The notes: a model not told the origin generated them from the sequence alone. A stretch of DNA of 64,000 nt from Spinacia oleracea (GCF_020520425.1 NC_079490.1:3968001-4032000); one strand, 5' to 3'; positions 1 to 13,440 are shown, counted from the stretch's first letter. Program-made: numbers and translations.

Positions 1-3000
1 AGAGCTTCTGGTTTGCAGTCCAGTGTACTGTTGGTAACACCTGCCTCGAGGTTACTTTGACATCTGTCAGTGTCAACTCCCTGCATTGGAGGCATTTCCT
101 CAGTAAAAATCTACCAAACTCCATACAAATATGAAAGTGCAGATGCAAACTCAAATCAAATGCATAAAGAAAATGTCATGTTAGCAAGAAATGTGGTAGC
201 CTACTTTTTAAAGTTTCAGAAATCCTAAGATCACTATTAGTTACTCCGTATAAATTAACATTGGAATATGACTTGGAGATATGCTCCATAAACCCTTTCT
301 ATCCCCCTCTCTACCCCACCAGTAAAGGTAAGCCCCTCATCGGTATATGTAGTCTTACCTGCTTCATGCATTATCAAGGTCCAAGAGAACACGGCCAATA
401 GGTTGGAGTTGGCCAATTTGAGTTCATCAGTTCAATGTGACGTTTGGCTCATCTACCCCTTCCCCTCAGCACCCACTGAGCATAATAACCAAGGTTGGGA
501 AGGATTGAGGGTGACTTTCACCCTCTTAAGACTTAAATTACGAGGAAGACAAAATATAAAGATTAAGAAGTCCTAATGTACCGAGTGAACATTCAAATTA
601 TCAAATCACACACAATTTTTAAAGATGTCAATGGTCAACATGAATTTCTCCACGTATGTTAAAACCACAAGTTTCTGAATACAGGTAGAATCTCTTTAGC
701 TTACGACCCAAATAGAAAAGGGAAACAACATTAATCAAAATATTTCCAGAGATTAACAGGGAGGGGACACTCTTTCAGGATAAGATTATAGAATAAACTG
801 ATGACTTTGTACCTCATTTTCTGAGAGATAGCCATCTGGTACCATAAAGTCATCCTCACTCTCCTCATCATCATCAACTTTTAAAGATCCTTCATCCAAA
901 ATTTCCTCCTCTTCCTTCTCAGAGTCTGATAGGCTTTCACCTGGATCCTCCTGCCATGACAAATTTAATAAATCACATTTCTATGAACAGTCTGATACTA
1001 TCTATAGATTGACAATCTTTCAAGAAAAGCCAGTGTAAATACCTCCTCCCACTCTTCATCGCTATCAATTTCATATTCCAAATCAGGGTCCGTTTTTAAT
1101 GGATGGCGTGGTCCAATAACACGACTGCAGGTATTAAAAATCAGTAACAAGGAAAGAATGTAACATTTATGCAATGAAGAACATGTATTCCTTTTTAAAA
1201 TAAAATTATTGTCCAGATATGTTAAACTGACAGATACTGCAATTTATATTAGGTCTCATTCAGAAAAGCAACAATAAAATCCAAAGGACATGGTGTGGTA
1301 TCACAAAAGCTCAGTGGATCCGACTGTATAGGAACTTCACTAAGGATGGGAAATGCTGTGTACGAGAGTGGACCTTTTATCCAAATCACAGATTTAATTA
1401 CAACAGCAAAATCCTCTCCCTCCTTTCTCTCCGCAGGTATCATGTTTAGAGTCTTTTAAGTAAATAGTAAATGTCTTAATTTAGTCAGGCAAAGTCATTC
1501 CTAGACCCTAGTCTCTGCATTAGACATGCAGTACTGCAAAATGCATTGATAGTCAAGCATGAAATGCGAGTATTTAGCAAACAATTTGAACATGAAAACT
1601 CCTAACAAGGACCACCATCAACTTCAACTCCTTACCTTTTCTTTGGCCAAATACCATAAAATGCAGGCCTACAGCTCTTGTCAAACTGCAGGAGTTGTTT
1701 TCTTCGCACGTACTTGCTGGTACTAGGTGAAACATCTGCGTTGACATGGCATGACTTATCATCAGTACTTGGTTGTTCCCATTCATCTGCATCTATCCAC
1801 AGGTCATCATCACGAGCTGGTCCCTTATTAGAAGTGAGTTTTAACTCCTTAATTAGCTCAGCCTTTGGTTTATGACGTAAGCCCCAGGTCTGCTTGGTGT
1901 TTGACCGGATAGAGTGGCCTAAGCAGCGCCAAGTACTCATATGAGATCTGTGAAGGATGACAGCTTTTTAAGTAATCAACATATACCGAAACCAAAACAC
2001 ATACACATGAATATACCTGTCACCAGAAAAGGAGGGGGGTGGGGGATAACATGAACAAAATTGGACATAGTCATATAGAGCATACTTGCGAATCTCGTCC
2101 ACATTAATCTCTTCGTGATGTTGCAGAGCAGAATCCATCTGTAAAGACACAGATTCAAGAACACTTTCATTTGGTGCATGATTGAGTGTAGCAGTACTAG
2201 GAGATGGATCACTCTGGATTGTCTCAGTTGTCCTGCTCTTTTTTAGGAAACGTTCCATAACCGATGCTTGTTTTTGGATGGAGAGTTGCTTCTTTATTAC
2301 AGCTTCTTCCTTCTCTTTTCGACGCTGTTCCCTTTCAGCTTCCTCCTGCTTTCTCTTAAGTTGTTTCCTCATTTCCGATTCTTCTTTTTCACGACGTTTT
2401 TCATCTCTCTCAGCCTCTTGTTGCAATCGCTTCTTTTCCTTCTCCTGCATCAGGGTAAATGGTGTTAATTAATTGAATGAAAGTGTAGAAACCCACTAAC
2501 AAGTAAATAATCTCAAAGACAGCATAACATCTATAAGGGACTAGATAATAACTAAAGTAAAAGCATAGTTTGGATACGACGGGGGCAAACCCAATGAAGC
2601 CTTCCACACAAAAGAAGGTATCAAGCATCAATGCAAATAGAAAACCATTAGCAACCTCCTAAACTCCCTTCACATCTACATGTTATATTGTTATTTAAAT
2701 ATGTTGTTACTCTCAGGTATAAACAGTAAAGTTGATTCCTATGGAATGGACAAGCATTTTTTCTAAAAGTAGAAAGCATGAACGGTTGCGGGTCAACAAC
2801 AAAAGCTAAGTATCTCCAAATTCCCTGATTTTTTAGCTATTGATACCACCCTTCCACCTCTTCCCAGGATACATCATCAGTACTCAACTACCCGAGCAAC
2901 TACTCAAATATGTAAATCGGTAAAGATATTGCAAGACTTCTTTTTGAAAGGCGACATCGGACTTCTTGGCTAGTAAACCAAAAAAAAAACTAACAAATTA

Positions 3001-5404
3001 AACTTTATAAACCTAACTGTTTCGCACATTAGGGAAAGAGGGCTGGGCAGCAGCTATTACAACAACAACAACAACAACAACAAAAAAGAGGGTAATTATC
3101 ACATACACTCTGCAATTTTTCCTTCTGAAGTTCACGATCCATCTTTTTCTTCTCCTTCTCTACTTCGCGTTTACTTTTCTCAAACTCCTTAACAAGAGTT
3201 GTTTCTTTCTTTTTTGCCTCTTTTTCAGCCCTGAAATATAATGTAATGGTTTAGAAGTGGAAATTCATAGTCCGGTCAACCAGTACTGGATCTACTTACA
3301 GTTCAGAATCATTTTTCTGATTCAAGCTTTCCATAAGCAACCGAATATCTGCTTCTGCTAAAACTTTGCTGAGTTTTTCTGCTACTTTTGTCACATCAGC
3401 TTTGCCGGTTGGATAATCCTCAGGTTTTTGCAGAGCAGATATTACATCTGAGGTCAGATATAAGTTAAATGATGCTCAAAATAGTACCCTATAATACTGA
3501 ATATAAGAGTACAACAATCATTTTTGTCATAATCCTAAATGAGAAAGTTATAACTGTAACATAACTGCTTGAAAGCTAATAAATATCCAATTCAAAGTTT
3601 ATACGTTTCAGTGTATAAATTTCTTCAAAATTACAACCTGGAAATCCTTCATAGGTTTTACAAAAACTTTGGTTTTGTCAAGCCAGGGGAAAAATGGAAA
3701 CATTAATCTTCATTAAGGCTAGAGACACTGCATTGATTCTGCAGCAAAACATATCAGCAATGGACAGATAGACCGGATGTGTTTTGGGTTTCATTTTCAA
3801 CAGAGACAGCTTCCCTTCGAAGGGAATTTCTAGCTAAATTAACCAACCTTTATAAGCATGCAGAAAAAGCAAGGGGGTAGGGGGGTATAGATCTTATATC
3901 ACGGTGAAGCGTGTTTATGTTTTGTCAGCTTACAAGATACAACTACCATGACTCAGTCTACAACCAGACAGTTATGACACATGTTATGTTGCTTTTTAAT
4001 TTTTATACTTGAATCAATCATGTGGCAGTGTGGCACTATAAAACATGATACAACAGTCTGATTTTAAGTGTAGCGAACAAATAGAAGTTTTTGTTCAAGA
4101 TTTTCAAGATATTAATGGAAATAAAGGAAAAAAGGCTCATTCTTTAGCAATATTAGCACAATGATCCATGATAACAGTTGGAGAGAAAACCTTTGACAAA
4201 TAAATATTCTTACCTAAGATGGCAGTGATCCTCTCATTAATCTTTTTACGACAAATACGGCGAATTTTTAATGCTCCACGCAATGAACTTGGCAGCAACT
4301 TCAGGTCCCTCGTCTGCATCAGAAAGTTATAAACAAGTTACTTGAAGGAAACAAAATCAACACTCTAGTTTCAACTACTCTGTACATCATAAATTTTCAC
4401 TTGGTTCAAGAAAACATCGAACTAATGTTGTTTCCTAAGGATCATCGCAACAGATGTTATAGCATCAAGTCAACAACTACCGACAATAGTGACATTCTCT
4501 ATACAACAAGTAGTACCACTGTTATTGCCTCAATCCACAATGGATCTCTAGATTCTACAAGCAAGTTTAACAAACTATGATAATAAACAGCAATATGCAC
4601 CAGAACATTACATTAATACAATTCAAGTATCTGTTAAAAGCCTGAAATTGAGGATAGTTTAATAGTAGTTCCAATCCAATCCTATATAGCAAGAAAATAC
4701 ATATATCAAATAAATGATGCATGCCTTGGAAACTATATTATCCATGATTCAAATCCTTCAAGATCGCACATTAACTAATCTGATTCAAGGAGTATATTCA
4801 ACTTTGAAATATAACCATTTCTTATCAAAATAAATAAACCACATAGAAACAAACTAGGCTTCCAAAATCATAGCAAAACACAACCAATTTATCAACACAA
4901 AACGATAGTATTTCACAAACTAAACAGGGAAGGAAATTGTAGAAACCTCACCTCCCAGCACCAAAGGCAAGATCCAGTCTCATCTTCCAAAACATCAGCA
5001 TCGGCATTCGGAACTCCATATGCAACTCTCTGCCCAGCAAACAGCATACTGCTCTTCACATTTGCAATTGTAATCTCATTTTCTCTCTCCTTCACCTTCT
5101 CGTAAATCTCTCCCGCTAGCTTAGAGTACGAGCACCTCTTCTCCTCCAACAACAGCGCAATCGTCGCATTCAACGTATTACTCGACGAAACATTACCAAG
5201 ACACAGCTCTAAACCTACGTCGCTACTCAAAACCTCATTAAAGTACCTGAACAAGCTCTCAAGTTCCTCATTTAAGGTTTTCAACCTCGATTCTCTCTCC
5301 TCAGGAGTCAACACTTCAACCTTCTGCTTCAGCTTCTCCCTCTTCCGCTTCAATGGCGGCTGCTTCGGAGTCGGAACCTCGTCGATTTCCATCGGATCCG
5401 CCAT
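1..5404 (-). CDS. FAS1: FASCIATA1-like large subunit of chromatin assembly factor 1 (partial, 3' end outside window)
   Basis: FAS1 is the p150-type subunit of the CAF-1 complex, which deposits histones H3-H4 on newly replicated DNA in the nucleus. Nine exons can be read on the minus strand with GT-AG borders and consistent phase: 5404-4952, 4313-4214, 3447-3300, 3230-3107, 2444-2086, 1947-1636, 1124-1043, 950-813 and 80-1 (continuing off the window). This gives about 598 residues of a family usually near 800. Visible landmarks in order: basic N-terminus after the ATG at 5402-5404; GQRVAYGVPNADADVLEDE and SCLWCWE at the end of exon 1; TRDLKLLPSSLRG; a long Lys/Glu-rich coiled coil (exons 4 and 5, the KER region); KQASVMERFLKKS, a PIP-box-like PCNA contact; QLLQFDKSCRPAFYGIWP; and acidic stretches (SDEEWEE, EESEDDFMVPDGYLSE). 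The order matches Arabidopsis FAS1. No frameshift or stop was seen, so the gene looks functional. Exon borders are inferred, not from transcripts. Confidence 0.95.
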
Positions 5405-5815
5405 TAAAACTCAGAAACCCTAACTAATTAAAATCGGAATCGGAAAAGTATGAAACTTAGGGTTTCGCGAAGCTGATAAAAATGTGAACAAAAATGGCGG
5501 AATTTCAAGTAAAAAAATGGAGATTTGGAAACGAAATGCTAAAATGGAATCGATTTTATAGATGATTTAACAGATTTTAACAAGATTAAGAAGTAAAAAA
5601 GAGAGAGAAATTGCGATGAAATGAACAAACCCGTGAAATGGCGATTGAACTTCTTTTCTCTTTCTCTCTCTACTTTTTTTTTTGTGCTTCTCTGTATCTT
5701 CTTCTCTCTAGAAAAGCTTTTTGGGGGTTTTTGAGAATAAGAGTTAAATAAATGCCTCCACTAACTTCCCGCCATTTTTTATTTTCGCCAAATTTTGCCA
5801 AAGACATTTGGCGCA
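5405..5815 (-). promoter_or_regulatory. FAS1 leader and proximal promoter with E2F-type sites
   Basis: This is the DNA just upstream of the FAS1 start. It has a CT-rich tract (about 5650-5715 on plus, so a GA-rich leader on the gene strand) and two E2F-like motifs: TTCCCGCC at 5766-5773 and TTTGGCGC at 5807-5814, the latter an exact match to the plant consensus TTTSSCGC. E2F control of FAS1 is known in Arabidopsis and fits an S-phase histone chaperone. The transcription start is not determined. Confidence 0.6.
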
Positions 5816-6120
5816 ATACTCAAATTTCGCTCTAGATTTTATCTTTTCCTTCTTTTCTTTTTTTTTCCCACCCTTTTCCGTTTTGTTGACTCGAAATTTC
5901 TCCTTGGCGTTTTTTTCAAAACATTTTCAATTTTGAAAATGATACACGCGGTACGGCGGTCTACCACCCGGTTGCGGACCTAGCTAGGGTCGTACCGAAC
6001 TCGCGTGCTTGAGGCTATTACGGCCCAACATCCCAACTCACTAAATACTCAATGAGTAAAACTCGATGATCCGTTCTGATCGAAATTTCGGATACCGGAT
6101 ACTTTTTACAAACTTTTCTA

Positions 6121-6392
6121 TAAGGCGGTTTTACACAAAAGATCACCTTGGTATCATATAAGTCAAGCAATGGAGCCAATTAGTTAAGCACTTAATTAGT
6201 TAAGCACTTAATTAGTTAAGCACTTGAACTAATTAGTTAAGCACTGAAACCAATTAGTTAAGCAAAGGAATTAATTAGTTAAGCAATTGAATCAATTAAT
6301 TATGTAATGTAACCAATTAGTTAAGAAATTGAACAAATTAGTTAAGCAACTAAAGTGGTCTTTCCGGTAAGGCAGTCTTACACAAAAGTTGC
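6121..6392. repeat. Short repeat element with internal 'TTAGTTAAGCA' tandem repeats (copy A)
   Basis: Multiple variants of a unit around AATTAGTTAAGCA occur between about 6175 and 6350, flanked by two similar segments in direct orientation ending in TTACACAAAAG (6121-6142 and 6368-6389). The same family appears in opposite orientation at about 15168-15375. No coding capacity and no clear target duplication; probably a small non-autonomous element. Confidence 0.5.
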
Positions 6393-7859
6393 CGGATATT
6401 TTTAATATTTTGCATCGTGTATCCGAAGTTAAAAAAAAAACGGATTTTCGAATCGAATGCGGATAAAAAAAAAATCTCATTTTGGATATCCAACATATTG
6501 CAGGATTTGAAAAAAAAATTACAAGTAAAACTTTATGATCTGATATGAAATATTGGGTATCCGATTCGATCCGATTTTAAGATTCAATATAGTTTGGATC
6601 GGATATCGGGGAAAAAATGTCAAACCTGAATAGTTTTTTATTTTTGAAATTCAGATTTCAGAATATAGGCTGAGAAATTTCTAATGCCTGAAATTTGATA
6701 TTTCACACCCCTAATCCCCTAGCGGTGGCGTTGTAACGTGACAAAGGTTTTAAAGGGAAGGATAAGGCACAAACTAATTTCATATGTCACCATATTGTAT
6801 TTGTGTGCATAATTAATATTTAAGGAATTTTCCACGGACTTTAATATGTTGTCGTATCAAGTCGCCTCGTGTCGTGCCATACTGTGCTTGTTTAAAGGTT
6901 CAATTCTTACTCAAGTGAATGTGTTGTGTCGTACCTTGTTTTTTTTCGTAATGGATAGTGTCATGTCAAGGTTGGTCCAATCTAATACTCTTTATCGTCT
7001 TTATGCACATATGCTAACCTTAGAAATCAACTATTATGGAAAAACTTCCTATTTTTTCACTAGGATATATATTGCATTTTAATATAATTTTAGTTTAGGA
7101 ATTTGTGATAAAATATGAACTTCATATATAGGCTAGGGCACAAACTAATTTCACGTGTCACCACTAAAGGTGTTGTTAACTTTGCCATTAAAATATAGTA
7201 ACATGATATTTTTTTTTAGGTGATAAAATAAAAGTTTGAGATTCTAGATGGTAAATCACACATTTGGTTTTTTTAGGTGGTAAAACACAAATTTTCCTAA
7301 TACGAATGAAGTTATGCATTAGTTACATGTTTGAGTATCACTATAAATAGGGAGCTAGCATTGTTATGTTACAAAATACAAGAGAAATCATATAAGAGTT
7401 CTACATCTATTCCTTGTCCTTTACTGTCAATATTATAACAATTGCTTTTTTTTTTTTTACATCAATATATATATAGTTTGTGATGTTGAGTGTACCCTGT
7501 CACGTGTTGACATTTTTTCGATGATATAGCTCAGTGTGTCTCATATGGAGCAATTCCCATAACCCTATGTGTCTTCACCGAATGCATGTATCTTGTTGCG
7601 GAACTGAAAATTAGTATCATTACACGCTATTTCCTCTATTATTGTCATGTTCAATATTTGTTGTTCACATAGGTTAAGCTGATTTGGATCAAACCTGGGG
7701 ATTCAGACGCCGTACATGCGGTCAAGGACATGCGGTCAATTATGTTGTGCACGACTGCACCCAAGCACTAGTTGATAATTTGCGGTAGTTTATGGCCCCA
7801 AAGGGCCAAAGGCCAGTTTCGCGGTTCTTAATTTAATTGGCCTTTCTTTCCTCTTTCTC
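6393..7859. other. Intergenic, no gene seen
   Basis: AT-rich DNA between FAS1 and the first duplicated unit. Open frames are short and look like chance. I see no RNA gene, and no element with clear ends. Confidence 0.5.
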
Positions 7860-8724
7860 CGATCCACTCACTCCCGCCGTAGTAGTCCCGCGTGATCGAC
7901 GTGTTCGTTCTTTTTGACTGAAGCTAATCGGAATCTTCAACTTCTTATCAACAACGACAGTGGAAACCAACGTTCAGCTTCCAATCCATGAAGGTTTATC
8001 ATCTAATTCCTTTAATTTTTAATTTTTGTTTGTTAGGTTTTACTCTTAATTGTTTGAATTCAGTATTTTTCATGTTTCTGGATTTCCATTTTCAATACTT
8101 ATATTTTCTCTTTTAATCCGATATTCGAATTGCAAATAGATACATACATTCATACATTGTTATCAGCTTCTAAACATCCAGAATTTTGACAAGTTAATCT
8201 CTTCGATTTTAATGTTCTTGATTTTAATTAGGGTTTTGAAATTGGGTGCTGATTAGCTTGTGTGATTAATCTTAATTTAGTTAATGTATTCGGCTAATTT
8301 TCTCTGATTAGACTGGACAGTGTTATTAGTTGTGTGATTAATTTGATTATGTTGTTGCTACTTGCATCACGGAGTCTAATTTCTTACCTTCCAATCTTCC
8401 ATGTCTTCATAATTGTTTGTGCCAATGGATGGGCAGATTACTAATGTTTTGAATCTTCATTCTAGTAACCAGACCCTTGTATTTACTGTACTATATATCA
8501 ACGTTAAATGGATATTTGAGTTAATTGATGGTTCCCTAATATCGACAACTCCGGCCCCATATTGGGGGAACTTTTTTGGTGTGTGTTGGGGGGTTGAAAG
8601 AAGGAACAACATTAATACATACTTAGTTAGGCACTATGTCTATGGCCATTACATTCATAGTAGTAGGAATTTAGTACCGTTGAAGGTATTACAATCCGCA
8701 ACGTAGAACTCAAGGCACTAACTT

Positions 8725-8756
8725 GGGTGGGTGGGTGGGTGGGTGGGCGGGGGGGA
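8725..8756 (+). repeat. G-rich (GGGT)n tract, possible G-quadruplex
   Basis: Six or more consecutive runs of three G separated by single T or C, ending in a run of seven G. It meets the usual G-quadruplex pattern on the plus strand. It is absent at the matching position of unit 2 (near 37420), so it expanded or inserted after the duplication. Confidence 0.7.
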
Positions 8757-10912
8757 AGCCTTTTTAAACCTGATTTGTGAAGCCTTGTTACGTTCATACA
8801 TGCCTGCGTTTTTAAACCCGATTTGTGAAGCTCAAAGGATAACTTCCTACGATCTTAAAACATAGAAGTACTTAGTTAGGCATTATGTCTATGGTCATTG
8901 GGTGTGATTTTAATACCATTAACGACATTACAATCCGCAACTTAGAAGTCAGTACACTAAGGCTTTGTTCTGTTCACCTAGCTATACTCATACTGACATG
9001 CTTTACAAGTCCTTGTTTTCTTTGCCAACACATCTGGAAGGTGGCATCCCATGTTTTCAAACCTGATGCCCGTGAAGCTCAAAGGACAACTCCCTACAAT
9101 CATAATAAGCAACAGAGAAACATGGATCGCACACCAAATGTAGATGTGTATGAGTTGATGGCATTGGCACAGTGCGAATATACAATAACTTGGTGAATGT
9201 TATTACAAATGGGAGTGATGGGTACATGTAGACCTGCTTAATACTCATTATATTACCAAGCAGGGGTGTTGTAGAAAAACTTTTCTTACTAAAATCCAAC
9301 TTCCAATTTCCTTTGTGATCTCTTATAGTGAGAGTTTGATTCTACAGAATTTGAGGAGGTAAGGTAATCACAAGAATTTTATTCCCGAGTCAAAGCTTCA
9401 CTATTTCTTGTGAAATATAATGGATTAATTTAGAACAACTCATAAAATGCCTGCTCTGTCATTTTTTAAAAAAAAATTGTGAAGTAGAGGATTATCATTG
9501 TTATGCTGCATATTTTATCTGAAGTTCAATTAGAAATAGCCTTTGCATAAACACTAGACAAGGCTGCAATCACCTAGGGCTCCTAGGCCCCCTACCTCAC
9601 ACAGTTATATGAAATTGTATTGATTTTCTTTTACTGGGTCGTAGTTGTTGTTAAAACAAAGAAACACAAGAAATACCTTGCTATGTTAGCAAGGTTATTT
9701 GTTAAAAAAAAATATGGGTTTTGCTCTTTTTTCCCCCTTTTTCTTTCTTTTGGAAATTCTGGGTTATTTTGTGTTTTATGATGATCAATGGGTGTGTTAT
9801 TTATTTTCTCTTGTTTAATTTTCGCCATTTTTACGGTAGGCAGCAGTCCTCGGCGGAAACTCTTGACGCTCAGCTAGGTATAACAATTAAAATCTTAGTT
9901 CTTTTTTGTACTTCCAATTATTTTTGTTTGTGTTATAATTTTTAATTCAATTTTGTCTGTATTTTGATGGGAGTATTTCCTGATTAGGCCTAACCGATAG
10001 TTAACGTCATGCGTGATTAACCAAAAAATCCACTTTTTCAATTAAGTTCAAAGCTCGGAAGTCATTACACGTATAAGTTTTGTCAAGTTGAGCACTTGAA
10101 AAACCAGTTCATAAACAGAAAACATATTTGCATGAATAAAAAAAATGAATTATGAATACTTGAATTTAGGTGATTGAGAATAGAATGACTAAGCTCAAAT
10201 GAATAACATGAGATCTTCAAACTATAATTCTAACCTCAGCTTTCAACAATGGAGGAAGCATCGTTTAAATGAATCATGGGTAGTGCTTCTCTCTCCCCCT
10301 CTCTTTCTCGGTTAAGCGATTTTGTTTATATGTTGTGAAGGTTTCTACATAATTTTTGATGTGACGAGGGAGATTGCAATGACATGAGTCAAATGAGGAC
10401 AAAACTGTTTTTTTTAGAGGTGTAAGATTCTTTTTCTGCCACAAAGAGGTCAATCATATTTTGATGTTGCACTTTATTCCTTCCCCACTTATTTCTCATA
10501 TTCTAATAAATATCTGTTTTTATTCCTTATGCTAAATTGAATGGAGTTGGAGAAATTTACATATGAAGTAGATTTCCCCGGTATTTTTCTTATTGTGCTC
10601 ATGTTGACGTACCGTGATAATGATCAAACAACAAATATTGTGCAGTGCTCATGATGATGTACCATGATTATCATCAATTAACAACAAATATTTTGCTCGT
10701 GATAACTAACCATTATTGTGCTCATTCTGCTCTGTTCAAAGAATTGTTCGTGCTCAAGATTTGCTGTTAAATCTCATATGGCTGATTTTCTACTTTCTAG
10801 GATAGAATAGATCAGTTCAAAACTTCAAACATTTTTTGTCCACGACTCCACGCACTCTCTAGAGCTTATTAGGAAGTTTGAATATTTGCTTGCATCCTCA
10901 ACCGGCACAAAT

Positions 10913-11191
10913 TAGAAGGTGCATCTGGTTGTATGTAGCTCTACATGCAACCGGGTTAAAAGTACATTTTTACGGGTTAAAAGCACATTTTTACAATTTA
11001 CAAGCACATTTTAGAGTTTAAAAGCACATATATTATTTGTTCTTTTAAAGCGGATGTACTTTTTGTGTAAAAATGTGCTTTTAATGGTAAATATGTGCTT
11101 TCAAACAACAAAAATGTGTTTTTTAAAGGAGTAAAAATACAAAACCGACTTGGTTGCATGTAGCTCTACATGCAACCGGGTGTACCTTCTA
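10913..11191. mobile_element. MITE with palindromic termini
   Basis: Terminal inverted repeats TAGAAGGTGCATCTGGTTG and CAACCGGGTGTACCTTCTA enclose internal 'AAAAGCACATTTT' repeats. Each end also contains the self-complementary string ATGTAGCTCTACAT. The matching position in unit 2 (near 39225) lacks it, and a related copy lies at 35801-36221. No coding frame. Superfamily not assigned. Confidence 0.7.
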
Positions 11192-11373
11192 CCGATTGCT
11201 AAACTGGGATGTTAGGAGTCTAAGTGCTCATCTATTGCAAAACTTGCAAGGTTGTTCGTTGCTCAACTTCTTTAATGAGAGGTTGTTGCAGTTTTTATTA
11301 AATACATCACTTGATGTTTTGAGCTTTTTACATTAATCTGAAGCCTTTTTCCTAACCAATATAAAGAAAAAAA

Positions 11374-11388
11374 GGGGGGGGGGGGGGG
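11374..11388 (+). repeat. Run of 15 G
   Basis: A homopolymer G run following an A-rich stretch. The equivalent place in unit 2 (about 39340-39360) has a short A run and GAGGGGGAGGG. Length may be affected by sequencing error. Confidence 0.7.
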
Positions 11389-11698
11389 AGAGGGAAACCA
11401 AGAGATCTTAGCAAATGACTTGAGATAAGGAGGGAGATCAAGAAAAGATAAATTTAGGTCTAAATTTATTTAAAAGTCGAGATTTATGCTTTGTCTTTTC
11501 CTGTTGACCAACTGGTTCCTCTTCATCTAATGAATCAATCAGTTTGTAATCATTAATTGAATGAAACTATTTTCTATTCAGTCTTATCTCCAGGTTGTAT
11601 TAGGAATCTTGATTTGGTGACTTGAAAATTATTGAATCAATTGTTTTCAGCTGCAAAATCATAATTATTTTATTCAGGCATGTTTGATGTGCGTGAAG

Positions 11699-11814
11699 AT
11701 AAACTGGTGAATCGTAGCTCAATGGTCACATCTGAAGATAGAGTGGAAGAATCACGACTTATTAATGGTTTTTCAGTGGGAATACGTACGAGAGGATAAA
11801 GTGGTATTATCAGG
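11699..11814 (+). pseudogene. Exon-like fragment shared by units 1 and 2
   Basis: A CAG acceptor-like site is followed by a frame beginning MFDVREDKLVNRS and containing SEDRVEESRLINGFSV before a stop; a GTAACA donor-like site follows. Unit 2 (39769-39890) keeps a similar frame (FDIRED, EDRVEESRLTNGFSV). Conservation of the frame in both copies hints at past coding. I do not recognise the protein. Confidence 0.35.
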
Positions 11815-12328
11815 TAACACTCTCCATTCATCTCATGTTGATTTTATTCTTATACTTTGAATCAAGATTTAAGAAGCTAATTAAAGGAGTGTGTAAATTG
11901 TAAAGCACCGTGTCAGATATATACGTTTTAGTGGATTAGGGTGAAGGGTTCGAGGACGGGGGAGAACAAGATGCCGTATAGAGCAATTAGTTTTTACTTT
12001 GGTTTAGTTCAGTTTCTGTAGTTGATGGTGGATATTTGGTTTTCGTAGTCAAGTTATGCCTCTTTTTTCTATGAATGTGATGAGGTATTCGGAGCAATAG
12101 ATAAAAAACGCTCGAACTAATGAAAGATTAGGAAACATTTAGTATTCTTGATGTCTGGATAGAGAATGTTTCGGACGAGCTTCTCCCAATTATGTCCGGT
12201 AATAAAATAGGACAGGTAAAGAAACGTCTGAACTGTTAGGAGTGTGCACAGACATTGGACATGGAAGAGTGGCTGAAGAGTCTGAAGTCTACATTTATGG
12301 TAAACGTTAACTGAACTTGTTATCTTAG

Positions 12329-12478
12329 GGTGCGTTCTATTCACCTGGTTTTCACTTATATTTACTGAACTTATTTTATTTGAACTGAACTTAACTTATT
12401 TTAGAACTTATCAAATCTTATTTTAGTTATAAATTGTATTTTGATAACTCTTATTTTTCCTGAACTTAATCTCTTTTT
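12329..12478 (+). mobile_element. MITE fragment ('GGGTGCGTTCTATTCACC' family)
   Basis: Begins GGGTGCGTTCTATTCACCTG and continues with repeated TGAACTTATTTTA strings, the same as a complete copy at 45231-45424. The right end is not recognisable, so this copy looks truncated. Confidence 0.5.
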
Positions 12479-13197
12479 CTTTTACCGTAGACATCTTATT
12501 TAACTTTGAATCAACATCGCAAGCATGATTCAAGTAATTAGCATGTCGTTTGTTCTTGACTTTAAAGAGCAAAACTAGGTAATTGCTTTAGCCTTTAGCA
12601 AATGGGACAGTCCTTGGCGGTCCTCGAACAAACCAGTCCGAAGAAACGGCTTATGAACCGATGAACGTGATCATTGACGGTCGTCAAATAGACAAGTCTA
12701 GTTCACAAATTTGGGAGTTATGTTCATATGTTGAACAAGTTTTTACCTCAAACATGTAGTAGTAACTAAATATTTTTTCATATGTTTTTACCTCAAACAT
12801 GGAGTTATGTTCATATGTTGACTTCATATGCATATCTTTTCGTGTGCAATCATCTTCACTTCCTCCACATTGTGTACTAATATATTTGATGGTACTACAA
12901 CTTTTAGCAATGAGTATATAACCATATGTTCTTTTTCCTTGACTAGCATCCTCAACGAGCACTACTCTTCTCGAGAACATGTCAAATCTCGTTTATCGAG
13001 TTGATCACCACCAAGTTACCTCTTTTAATAATGTGATTTTTGCACCCTATTGCCTTAGCGTGTTTGATTCCTTCTCAAGGTGTTGATGTTTAGGCAAATA
13101 GGATGAAGTCTTCCGCATGAAGAGCTTTGTCCCCCCCACTAACATCAAGCCTGGCTATGTGGGGTCCAATCGGAGCTTCATCACAGGGCCACAAATT

Positions 13198-13440
13198 TTA
13201 AGGGCCAAAATCGTTGGTTAAACCCCAACATGTTACAAGGTTATATATTTTCAGTTTCTTTATTAGATGACAAAAGAACTTATAGGGTCCAATATTTATA
13301 TTTAGCACATGGCCGGCCACCAAGTAGCCGGAGACGACCCTGACTAACATCACTCCTTTTTCATCGCGAATAACCAACCCCAAACTTGTGGTGAAGCTTT
13401 CTCTTTTGGCACCAACGAAATTTAACTTAATCACATGGAT
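13198..13440 (-). pseudogene. Fragment of an RNase H-like (RVT_3-type) domain, probably from a LINE
   Basis: A 78-codon minus-strand frame starts IKLNFVGAKRESFTTSLGLV and continues IRDEKGVMLVRVVSGYL. This resembles the WxKLNxDGA...GGVIRDxxG start of plant RNase H domains found in LINE elements and in free-standing plant genes. The first catalytic Asp position reads Val (NFVGA), and the rest of the domain is not recognisable, so it is a dead relic. Family assignment is by eye. Confidence 0.4.

Larger units (their letters stand above)
7860..12100 (+). pseudogene. Left module of duplicated unit 1: degenerate, unidentified gene relic
   Basis: This stretch is collinear with about 36370-40080. Shared landmarks include a leader-like segment ending CCAATCCATGAAG followed by GTTTATC, which looks like a splice donor (7983-7995 and 36479-36492); a block around 'CTTTGCCAACACAT' near 9020 and 37460; and an exon-like block at about 11699-11814 and 39769-39890. 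Conservation is patchy, each copy has stops and small indels in different places, and no long frame survives. It may be a 5' gene fragment carried along with FT, or a non-coding transcript with introns. I do not recognise the parent gene. Confidence 0.4.
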
